DNA of 5,776 nucleotides, taken from assembly GCA_913031655.1 (NCBI GenBank), contig CAJWFY010000101.1, positions 1-5,776 on the forward strand, read 5' to 3'. The notes under the pieces were generated by a model. It had not been told where the DNA came from. It ran no database searches and saw nothing but the letters and a program-made list of their open reading frames with translations. A program made the translations under genes and the position numbers. The stretch comes from an uncultured Flavobacteriaceae bacterium (GTDB lineage: Bacteria; Bacteroidota; Bacteroidia; Flavobacteriales; Flavobacteriaceae). Shown here in pieces: positions 1 to 5,776 of this stretch (positions are counted from its first letter, which is position 1; every line of letters starts with the position of its first letter).

Positions 1-482
1 ATAGGATGCAATACTCCTATCTCGTTATTAGCATGCATAATTGATACTAAGGATTTTTTTTGTTTTAGTAATTCTTCTAATTCATTAAGATCAATTAAAC
101 CATCTTCATCAACTTCTAGATAGTGAACGCTAAGACCTTCTTGTTCTAACTCATGACAGCTTTCAAGAACACACTTATGCTCTGTCTTAACTGTTATAAC
201 CTGACAATCTTTTTCAAAATAGTTTCGCGCTATACTTTTGATGGCTAGATTATTACTTTCAGTAGCACCTGAGGTAAAAATTACTTCAGTTTTATTTGCA
301 TTAATTAAATCTGCAATATTCTCTCTTGCTTCTTCAATAGCGTCATTAGCGTTACGACCGAATTCATGATTGTTTGAATGAGGATTACCGAAATTCTCCG
401 AGAAAAAAGGTAACATTTTATCTAAGGTCTTCTTAGATACGGGGGTTGTTGCTTGATAGTCTAAATAGATTTTATTACTCAT
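1..482 (-). CDS. sspA: Cysteine desulfurase, N-terminal part (SspA/IscS type), runs off the left edge
   Basis: This is a PLP-dependent cysteine desulfurase that removes sulfur from L-cysteine as an enzyme-bound persulfide and hands it to acceptors. Only the first 160 codons are present. Seen in the translation: YLDYQATTP at residues 6-14, GNPHS at 32-36, the cofactor-binding TSGATESNN at 70-78, TEHKCVLESC at 100-109 (H102 matches the PLP-stacking His of IscS) and MHANNEIGV at 149-157 (N153 lies in the PLP-binding NNE motif). The PLP lysine and the catalytic cysteine loop fall outside the window. The ATG at 482-480 starts exactly where IscS proteins start; no strong Shine-Dalgarno precedes it. 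It is transcribed divergently from a DUF4007/ATPase/PAPS-reductase operon, which suggests it supplies sulfur for DNA phosphorothioation. It could equally be the housekeeping IscS doing double duty; the genes beyond position 1 would decide. The family call is near certain, the sspA role less so. Confidence 0.85.
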   Translation of the reverse strand, partial: MSNKIYLDYQATTPVSKKTLDKMLPFFSENFGNPHSNNHEFGRNANDAIEEARENIADLINANKTEVIFTSGATESNNLAIKSIARNYFEKDCQVITVKTEHKCVLESCHELEQEGLSVHYLEVDEDGLIDLNELEELLKQKKSLVSIMHANNEIGVLHP

Positions 483-521
483 TTTGCTTACGATTCTGTT
501 TTATTTTTGTTCTTAGTACTG

Positions 522-527
522 ACTATA
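522..527 (-). promoter_or_regulatory. Possible -10 element for the leftward desulfurase gene
   Basis: Read on the minus strand, these bases are TATAGT, five of six matches to the sigma-70 -10 consensus, about 40 bases before the desulfurase ATG. I find no convincing -35 hexamer 16-18 bases further upstream. In DNA this AT-rich, such matches arise by chance, so this is only a candidate. Confidence 0.2.
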
Positions 528-556
528 ATCAAAAAAGGTTGTTAATAAACACGTTT

Positions 557-588
557 TTGACGTTAAAATTCTAGTTATTCTGTATATA
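557..588 (+). promoter_or_regulatory. Possible sspBCD promoter
   Basis: TTGACG at 557-562 matches five of six positions of the sigma-70 -35 box. The AT-rich run TGTATATATT at 581-590 follows, but its best -10 match (TATATT, 585-590) is 22 bases away, which is too long, while the correctly spaced hexamer TGTATA (581-586, 18-base spacer) is a weak match. If this is the promoter, transcription would begin near 593-597, at the foot of the inverted repeat at 592-627. An alternative is the TATAAT at 524-529, which lacks a good -35 and would give a leader of about 100 bases. Confidence 0.25.
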
Positions 589-591
589 TTA

Positions 592-627
592 CAAATTGGT
601 GATTCAATCAATGAATCCTCCAATTTG
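592..627 (+). repeat. Nested inverted repeat (hairpin or operator) before sspB
   Basis: Two nested perfect inverted repeats lie here. The outer arms are CAAATTGG (592-599) and CCAATTTG (620-627), 8 bp. The inner arms are GATTCA (601-606) and TGAATC (612-617), 6 bp, around the five-base loop ATCAA (607-611). Between the two stems there is one unpaired base on the left (T600) and two on the right (C618, T619). Together they can form a 14-bp stem ending 13 bases before the sspB ATG. No T-run follows, so it does not look like an intrinsic terminator. It may be a repressor operator or an mRNA structure controlling translation of sspB; the sequence alone does not say which. Confidence 0.7.
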
Positions 628-628
628 A
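611..628 (+). other. Five-codon upstream reading frame inside the hairpin
   Basis: An ATG at 611-613 opens a frame encoding MNPPI and stops at TGA 626-628, in the same frame as sspB and 12 bases before its ATG. The start sits at the loop edge and the stop lies at the end of the outer arm of the inverted repeat. No ribosome binding site is evident, so a chance frame is likely. Its main use is to prove that sspB cannot start any further upstream in this frame. Confidence 0.2.
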
Positions 629-640
629 ATAAGATTATTT

Positions 641-1558
641 ATGCTCAGAGGACCCTTAGGACACAACAAGTATAAACCGAAGTTTTCAGGACATGACACG
701 TTTCCTTTTCGTTATGCGTGGCTGACTAAGTTTGTGCACTACGTTGAAGACGGCAATATAAAAAAGATCAAAGAATTTGAACAAAATAAATTAACAACCA
801 TTGCTGATTTTGGTGTTGGTTTAAATATGGTTAAATCCATTCGACACTGGAGTATTGTTACAAAAGTATGTGACAAAGAATTCAAACTAACTGACTTTGG
901 TAAGATGATTTTTTCTAAAGAAGATTCTTTTGATCCTTATCTAGAAAAATCAGAAACTTTATGGTTGCTACACTGGATGTTAGCAAGTGATCCGACATTA
1001 ACTACTTGGTATTATATATTTAATTATCACCAATCCATTGTCATTAATAAAGATAAATTGCTAAGTGATATTGTTTCAGTTGGTAAATTTTCTAAATGGA
1101 GTGGAATGAGTGCTAATACAATTAAAAGAGACATAGATTGCTTTATGAGAACTTATACGTTCTCAAATAAAAAAGGCGAAGTAACTGAGGATAGTATTGA
1201 GTGTCCGTTAGCTGAACTTGGTTTAATTTTTTCTGCTTATTCTAAAGGAGAATATGAGATCCAACGTGGACCAAAACTAACCTTAAGTGATAAAATATTT
1301 GAATATGCGTTAAATGATTATTGGTCAAAACAAACTAATCAAATTATTACATTTGAAAAATTAATGTATGACTATGGTTCTCCAGGAAAGGTTTTTCAAC
1401 TTGATGAAAAATCTATGGAAGAATATTTAGAAAAACTTGAAAATGAAGGTAAAAACTTTGTCTTTAACAGAGGAGCAGGTGGTTTAAGACAAATCACTAA
1501 AGTTAAAAAGATATCTGAAGTTCAATTATTAAAAAACTGTTATAAGAGGGTTGCTTAA
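641..1558 (+). CDS. sspB: DUF4007-family protein, SspB-like DNA nickase of the phosphorothioation system
   Basis: This 305-residue cytoplasmic protein has the layout I recognise as DUF4007: FSGHDTFPFRYAWL (15-28), FGVGLNMVKSIRHW (57-70), LWLLHWMLASDPT (107-119) followed by TWYYIFN (122-128), TIKRDIDCFMRTY (160-172), CPLAELGLI (188-196) and GGLRQI (280-285) near the C-terminus. SspB of characterised Ssp systems is a DUF4007-type protein reported to nick DNA, which is thought to be needed for sulfur insertion; I infer the same here from family and neighbours and cannot point to catalytic residues. It is the first gene of the operon, and its stop overlaps the sspC start by one base (TAATG). ATG 641 is the only reasonable start: an in-frame TGA lies at 626-628, and the next in-frame Met is residue 63, past the conserved N-terminus. 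No Shine-Dalgarno precedes it; instead AGAGGA occurs just inside the coding region (646-651). The length looks complete. Confidence 0.85.
   Translation: MLRGPLGHNKYKPKFSGHDTFPFRYAWLTKFVHYVEDGNIKKIKEFEQNKLTTIADFGVGLNMVKSIRHWSIVTKVCDKEFKLTDFGKMIFSKEDSFDPYLEKSETLWLLHWMLASDPTLTTWYYIFNYHQSIVINKDKLLSDIVSVGKFSKWSGMSANTIKRDIDCFMRTYTFSNKKGEVTEDSIECPLAELGLIFSAYSKGEYEIQRGPKLTLSDKIFEYALNDYWSKQTNQIITFEKLMYDYGSPGKVFQLDEKSMEEYLEKLENEGKNFVFNRGAGGLRQITKVKKISEVQLLKNCYKRVA
1544..1550 (+). promoter_or_regulatory. Ribosome binding site of sspC
   Basis: AAGAGGG, seven bases before the ATG at 1558, is the clearest Shine-Dalgarno in the window. It lies within the last codons of sspB, so sspC can be started both by fresh ribosomes and by those finishing sspB. 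It supports the ATG at 1558 as the true start of sspC. Confidence 0.6.
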
Positions 1559-4500
1559 TGGATCAGTTATCCTTTAGTAATGTTAGTATTAACTCTAGCT
1601 TTCAACGTTCAGCAAGAATTGATAATAAAATTTCAAAAGAATTTTTAGAACACTTCATTTTTCATGACACGAGTAAGAAAGTTTTAAATCAAATAGCGAG
1701 TTCGTTAATTAATTCTAATCAATCTGGTTTTACTTTAACAGGGCCTTATGGAACGGGTAAATCTTCACTTGCATTATTTTTAAAAGCTTTAATTTCAAAA
1801 GATGTAGCTATTAAAAAACAAGCTGAGAAGATCACGGAATTTAATAGTAAACATTTATTCTCTAGAGTGTTTCTTAATAAGAAGAGTTGGTTTACGCTAA
1901 ATGTAATTGGTTCAAAAAATGATCCAATTGAAAGTATTGCTGAGCAGATTGATTTGTCTGTTGAAGAGAACTGGATATCAAAAGGAATTCCTCCATCTCT
2001 TAAAACAAAGACTAAAAAAACTGTAGCAGGGGTCATTAAAAGCTTAAAAAATCTATCCATTGAACTTCATAAGAAAGACCACGGTTTGATCTTAATGGTA
2101 GATGAAATGGGTAAGTTTTTAGATTTTGCATCGAGTGTAGGCTCTGATTTAAATCTATTCCAAGAAATAGCAGAGAATTTCTCTAACTTAAGACTTAATA
2201 ATGAAGCTGATCCTGTATTTATTGGCATATTACACCAACCCTTTGAAGAGTATGCCTCAAGTCTTGGTCGATCAGTACAAGAGGATTGGCAAAAAATTCA
2301 AGGTAGATTTGAAGATATTCCTTTTTCAATTAACTCTGAAGAAACAGCTCACCTTATTTCAAAAGCAATTAAGCAAAAGAAAGAAGATAAGCAATTTACC
2401 GTTCTTGCTAACAATATTATTAAAACAATTAACAACAAAGCTAACAAAAGTTATGCTGATATTTTAGCAAAATGTAATCCAATTCATCCATTAGTAACTC
2501 TATTGTTAAATCCAATTTCAAGACAACGATTTGGTCAAAACGAAAGAAGTATTTTTAGTTTTTTAAGTTCAGGTGAACCTAATGGCTTTTTATATTTCTT
2601 ACAAAATTCAGAAATTAAAAATGAACTATATACTCTTGATAAACTATTTGATTATTTACAAGTAAACCTAGAGCCAAGTATTTTAGTATCAAATATTTCT
2701 CAAGCATGGTCGGAAGCATCAGATTCAATTAGAAGAGCAGAGTCGTTAGATGATAATGAGGTAATAAAGATTACTAAAGCAATTGCATTAATAGATTTAT
2801 TTGGAAAGAATATTTCTTTATTTGCATCAAAAACTATTCTTAGTAATTGCCTTGATATTAATGATAACAAGTTATCAAAAATATTAAAAAACTTAGAAGA
2901 CAAAAAAATAATTGTCTTTAGAAAGTTTAAAGATGCCTATGCATTATTTTCTGGTTCTGACATAAATCTTGAAGAGGTAACACAACTTAATAAATCTAAA
3001 ATTATGGATGATTATGATATCATTTTATCAGAACTTCCAAATTTACAGCCCGTTGTTGCTAAAAGACACTTTCATGAAACGGGAACGCAAAGAATATTTC
3101 AAAGATTTTGTTTAGTATTAACGAGTGTTAAGAAAGTAGTTGAAGAAATTGTTAGACTAGATATTTCAAATGTTAGTGCGGGGGCATTTGTTTTTTTATG
3201 TAAAACTAAAGAAGACAATCAAAAGGAATTTGATAATAAGATTTTAGAATTATCTAAGATTAAGTTTCCAAAACCGGTTATTATTGGAAGTTCTATAACC
3301 TATCTAGAATTCTTTAATCATGCATTAGAGATTGCAGCCTTAAAACGTGTTAAATCTACAGTGCTTGCTATTGAGGGAGATGCTATTGCTAAGAAAGAAT
3401 TAAATGGAAGATTATCTGCTTACCAAAACTTATTATTTAACTCACTATATTTAAATTTTGAAAATGCCAATTGGGTATTTAACAATAAAAAAATAGAGAT
3501 GAGCAACTTATCATCTATAGCTTCAACAGTTAGTGATAAAGTATTTCATGCAACACCTATCATTCAAAATGAACTAGTTGTTAGAGATAAATTATCCTCA
3601 ATGTCTATGGGTGGAGCAACCAGTCTTATTCAAAAAATATTTAACTCAAGCCATCTTAAAAATCTTGGTATGGAAGGTCACCCATCTGAATTTGGTATCT
3701 ATTTATCATTAATTAAAACTAATAATCTTCATGTTAAAAAAGGCGAGGACTATGAATTTTCAATCAAAAACTGCAAAAACAGTAGTTTAAAGATCCTATA
3801 CGAAGAGTTTTTAAAATTAATTAAGAGCTCTAAAGAACCTGTTGTTTTAAATGATATTTATACTCATTTTAGCAAACAACCTTTTGGTGTTAAAATAGGT
3901 GTATTACCATTACTAACTGCTATTTTTTTCAAAATATCAGAAGGAACATGTGCGCTTTATAATAAAGATGAACAAGGACGTGAGAGTTTAGTCACTGAGT
4001 TTGATCAAAAGATCGCGGAAAGACTTTATCATTTGCCTGAAACCTTAAAAATCATGTTTGTTAAAATTGAGGGTGAAAAACAAAAGATCCTTGATGAATT
4101 TAAAACATATGTTGAGATTAAATTCTTAGATAAAAAACCCATTGAAAATGTAACACCATTATATGTGTTAAAGCCTATAGTAGTTAATGCATATAAACTC
4201 CCAGATTATGCTAGAAAAACTAGAAACTTTAAAGATAAAAGAGTTTTAGTATTAAGAGATGAATTATTATCCACTCAAAACCCTTATGAACTTTTATATA
4301 AAAAAATTCCTGAAATCTGTGGCACTGAAGATCCTAAAAAATTAATTAATGAATTTGATAAAATATATTCTCAATTAGATAAAGTATTTGATGAGCTACT
4401 TAAAAATTTTAAATCACAAATTTTAAAAATATTTCAATCTGACCCTAATATCTCAGATATAGATTTTGACACTATTAAGCTCTGGGCTAAAAAAATTGGA

Positions 4501-4929
4501 GATCTAGATCCATTTTCAGCAAAAATTAATAACCTCTCTGATGACAAGTGGTTAGAGCAAATTATATCTTATGCTGCAAATAAACCTGCTAATGAATGGA
4601 GTGACCAGGATTATGATAAAGCGTTGTTAGCCATTGAGGAAATGGTTAGACACTTTATTGTTTCATATAGACTTCATACACTACGTGAAAATCATTCTGA
4701 CACTAAAATTATCGATATAGCAATCTTTGATGGAAAAAATCCTGAACGTTCATCAAAATTTTATGAATTTAAAAATGATAAAAGCAACACGGTTGATAAA
4801 ATTTCACAAGATGTTTTAAAACTATTAGAAACGCAAAATCTAAATGAATCTCAGAAGGGTGAAGTGGTTTTAAAGGTATTAAGAAAAATTATGAATTTTC
4901 CTAACAAAAAAAATAAAGAATTAGCATGA
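1558..4929 (+). CDS. sspC: Large P-loop ATPase, SspC-like
   Basis: This 1123-residue protein is the ATPase of the locus. Its N-terminal third is an AAA-like module: Walker A GPYGTGKSS at 62-70 (K68), a hydrophobic Walker B LILMVDE at 177-183 (D182, E183), a likely sensor strand IGILHQPF at 222-229, and QGRFEDIPF from 248, where R250 could be an arginine finger. Next come NPIHPLV (307-313) and SRQRFGQNERSIFSFL (from 321), a signature I also associate with the large ATPases BrxC/PglY of BREX systems. The remaining 750 or so residues show MGGATS (684-689), QPFGVKIGVLPLL (from 774, helical or winged-helix-like) and a charged, helical C-terminus. I see no second Walker A, no membrane segment and no nuclease motif. 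By position between sspB and sspD it should be SspC, which energises or remodels the modification complex on DNA. It overlaps sspB by 1 base and sspD by 4 bases. The frame is intact. Confidence 0.8.
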   Translation: MDQLSFSNVSINSSFQRSARIDNKISKEFLEHFIFHDTSKKVLNQIASSLINSNQSGFTLTGPYGTGKSSLALFLKALISKDVAIKKQAEKITEFNSKHLFSRVFLNKKSWFTLNVIGSKNDPIESIAEQIDLSVEENWISKGIPPSLKTKTKKTVAGVIKSLKNLSIELHKKDHGLILMVDEMGKFLDFASSVGSDLNLFQEIAENFSNLRLNNEADPVFIGILHQPFEEYASSLGRSVQEDWQKIQGRFEDIPFSINSEETAHLISKAIKQKKEDKQFTVLANNIIKTINNKANKSYADILAKCNPIHPLVTLLLNPISRQRFGQNERSIFSFLSSGEPNGFLYFLQNSEIKNELYTLDKLFDYLQVNLEPSILVSNISQAWSEASDSIRRAESLDDNEVIKITKAIALIDLFGKNISLFASKTILSNCLDINDNKLSKILKNLEDKKIIVFRKFKDAYALFSGSDINLEEVTQLNKSKIMDDYDIILSELPNLQPVVAKRHFHETGTQRIFQRFCLVLTSVKKVVEEIVRLDISNVSAGAFVFLCKTKEDNQKEFDNKILELSKIKFPKPVIIGSSITYLEFFNHALEIAALKRVKSTVLAIEGDAIAKKELNGRLSAYQNLLFNSLYLNFENANWVFNNKKIEMSNLSSIASTVSDKVFHATPIIQNELVVRDKLSSMSMGGATSLIQKIFNSSHLKNLGMEGHPSEFGIYLSLIKTNNLHVKKGEDYEFSIKNCKNSSLKILYEEFLKLIKSSKEPVVLNDIYTHFSKQPFGVKIGVLPLLTAIFFKISEGTCALYNKDEQGRESLVTEFDQKIAERLYHLPETLKIMFVKIEGEKQKILDEFKTYVEIKFLDKKPIENVTPLYVLKPIVVNAYKLPDYARKTRNFKDKRVLVLRDELLSTQNPYELLYKKIPEICGTEDPKKLINEFDKIYSQLDKVFDELLKNFKSQILKIFQSDPNISDIDFDTIKLWAKKIGDLDPFSAKINNLSDDKWLEQIISYAANKPANEWSDQDYDKALLAIEEMVRHFIVSYRLHTLRENHSDTKIIDIAIFDGKNPERSSKFYEFKNDKSNTVDKISQDVLKLLETQNLNESQKGEVVLKVLRKIMNFPNKKNKELA

Positions 4930-5776
4930 AAAAAACAAAACATATTCTAGGCCTTTCAGGTGGAAAAGACAGTGCAGCGCTTGCAGTCCATATGAATAAC
5001 AAGCATCCTGATATAGATGTTGAATATTTTTTTACAGATACAGGCTATGAACTCAAAGAAACTTATTCGTTCTTAGATAAATTAAAGACACGTTTAGATA
5101 AACCTATTCATTATATTCATCCAACTAATAGTTTTGATTATTATATGAAAAAATATAATAACTTTCTTCCATCTCAAATGGCTAGATGGTGCACAATCGA
5201 GATGAAATTAAAATCCATGGAGAAATGGTTAAAGCCTGCGCTTGATGAAGGTCAGGAAATTATTACTTATGTAGGCATTCGTTATGATGAGCGTGGTCGA
5301 GTAGGTTATAAACCCACAAATCCCTTGATTAAAGCTAGATTTCCTTTCATCGAAGACACGATTGATAAAGAAGCGGTAATGGAAATTTTAGAGACGAGTG
5401 GGTTAGGGTTACCAGATTATTATAAGTGGCGATCAAGATCAGGATGCACGTTTTGTTTCTTTCAAAAGAAATCAGAGTGGGTGGGTTTAAAAGAGAATCA
5501 TCCTGAAGCATTTGAGCATGCAAAAAGTTTAGAGAAAACTTCTGACAAACATGACAGTCCTTTTACTTGGATTAAGGGATTACCCTTAAAGGAACTGGAG
5601 AAACCAGAAAATATTGCAAAGATTAAAGCACACCATGAAAAACAATTAGAAAAATTAAAGATGAAAAAGAGAAAGAAACATGAATCAAATCCTTTCCTTA
5701 AAGGGGAAGATCTTAACATAGAGGAAAATCTTGCACTTGATGATGTCTCTTCATCTTGTTTAATTTGTCATAAATA
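4926..5776 (+). CDS. sspD: PAPS-reductase-like ATP pyrophosphatase, SspD-like, reaches the right edge
   Basis: This protein activates and transfers sulfur in DNA phosphorothioation; it belongs to the adenine-nucleotide alpha-hydrolase/PAPS reductase family, like DndC. The PP-loop SGGKDS is at residues 11-16, followed by FFTDTGYE (35-42), RWCTIEMK (87-94, C89), VGIRYDER (116-123), YKPTNPL (128-134), PFIEDTI (140-146) and GCTFCFFQKKSEW (173-185, C174 and C177). The C89/C174/C177 set suggests an iron-sulfur site or sulfur-carrying cysteines. After a Lys-rich helix (about 231-252) comes a CLICH at 278-282. The window ends two bases (TA) into codon 284, so the protein either stops there (TAA/TAG) or continues with Tyr. 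The ATG lies in an ATGA overlap with the sspC stop and has no strong Shine-Dalgarno, so translation is probably coupled. It matches SspD by gene order and neighbours; a lone PAPS reductase is unlikely in this context. Confidence 0.85.
   Translation, partial: MKKTKHILGLSGGKDSAALAVHMNNKHPDIDVEYFFTDTGYELKETYSFLDKLKTRLDKPIHYIHPTNSFDYYMKKYNNFLPSQMARWCTIEMKLKSMEKWLKPALDEGQEIITYVGIRYDERGRVGYKPTNPLIKARFPFIEDTIDKEAVMEILETSGLGLPDYYKWRSRSGCTFCFFQKKSEWVGLKENHPEAFEHAKSLEKTSDKHDSPFTWIKGLPLKELEKPENIAKIKAHHEKQLEKLKMKKRKKHESNPFLKGEDLNIEENLALDDVSSSCLICHK

Larger units (their letters stand above)
483..640. other. Divergent intergenic region between sspA and sspBCD
   Basis: These 158 bases separate two divergent genes and should hold both promoters. 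The stretch is very AT-rich. It contains a perfect TATAAT on the plus strand (524-529) that overlaps a TATAGT on the minus strand (527-522), a TTGACG (557-562), and a direct repeat of ACGTT (551-555 and 560-564). A nested inverted repeat (592-627) lies close to sspB. There is no tRNA, no second gene and no T-run terminator. The shared space means that one bound protein could affect both sspA and sspBCD. Confidence 0.7.

Noticed and set aside
592..640. Rho-independent terminator before sspB
   Set aside because: The stem is AT-rich and no T-run follows it on the plus strand, nor a strong one on the other side; it lies between divergent genes where no transcript needs ending.
1746..2060. Minus-strand open frame of 104 codons
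   Set aside because: It lies wholly inside the ATPase module of sspC, opposite the Walker A region; its translation has no recognisable motif and reads like the complement of a Lys/Ser-rich gene.
2201..2467. Plus-strand open frame of 88 codons in another phase
   Set aside because: It is nested in intact, conserved sspC coding sequence, with a low-complexity Lys/Leu composition and no ribosome binding site.
2700..2903. Minus-strand open frame of 67 codons
   Set aside because: It is antisense to sspC, Ser/Ile/Phe-rich, and without motif or context.
1558..4929. BREX locus, because of the BrxC/PglY-like motifs
   Set aside because: No methyltransferase (PglX), phosphatase (PglZ) or Lon-like protease is present, and the neighbours are sulfur-transfer proteins.
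5498..5719. Minus-strand open frame rich in Phe, Ser and Cys
   Set aside because: It is the complement of the Lys/Glu-rich C-terminal part of sspD; the membrane-like look is a by-product of antisense Lys codons.
5757..5773. CXXCH heme-c binding site in SspD
   Set aside because: The protein has no signal peptide and is a cytoplasmic PP-loop enzyme, so covalent heme attachment is not expected; a metal or sulfur role for the cysteines is likelier.
1..5776. Dnd (DndABCDE) phosphorothioation system
   Set aside because: Desulfurase and PP-loop protein would fit DndA/DndC, but there is no DndB, no SMC-like DndD and no small DndE; the DUF4007 protein and this ATPase fit the Ssp type.
1..5776. CRISPR array, tRNA/rRNA, insertion sequence or attachment site
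   Set aside because: I looked for regularly spaced repeats, RNA-gene signatures, transposase motifs and paired terminal repeats on both strands and found none; the coding genes are nearly gap-free.

Overview
The window holds four genes of what reads as an Ssp-type (SspABCD) DNA phosphorothioation locus: a bacterial modification/defence system that replaces a non-bridging phosphate oxygen of DNA with sulfur. The DNA is strongly AT-rich throughout, roughly 30% GC by eye, with Lys/Asn/Ile/Ser-rich proteins and short or overlapping gene junctions. The cysteine desulfurase has motifs (YLDYQATTP, TEHKCVLESC) that I associate with alphaproteobacterial IscS and mitochondrial NFS1. An AT-rich, possibly streamlined, marine-type alphaproteobacterium (SAR11-like) is my best guess, but it is an inference and I cannot name the organism.

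Layout: (1) 1-482, minus strand: N-terminal 160 codons of a cysteine desulfurase (sspA/iscS type), running off the left edge. (2) 483-640: divergent intergenic region with promoter-like elements and, just upstream of the next gene, a nested inverted repeat (592-627). (3) 641-1558, plus: sspB, a complete DUF4007-family protein. (4) 1558-4929, plus: sspC, a complete 1123-residue P-loop ATPase. (5) 4926-5776, plus: sspD, a PAPS-reductase/ATP-pyrophosphatase-like protein of at least 283 residues, running to the right edge. The last three genes form one operon with 1-bp (TAATG) and 4-bp (ATGA) stop/start overlaps.

From what is known of Ssp systems, the desulfurase takes sulfur from L-cysteine as a persulfide. 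SspD binds ATP with its PP-loop and carries the sulfur chemistry through conserved cysteines. SspB is reported to be a DNA nickase needed for backbone modification, and SspC is the ATPase partner. Known systems install single-stranded phosphorothioates and are coupled to a restriction module (SspE or SspFGH). No such effector lies inside this window; the sequence beyond 5776 is where to look. The least explained part of the window is the hairpin-forming element directly in front of sspB.
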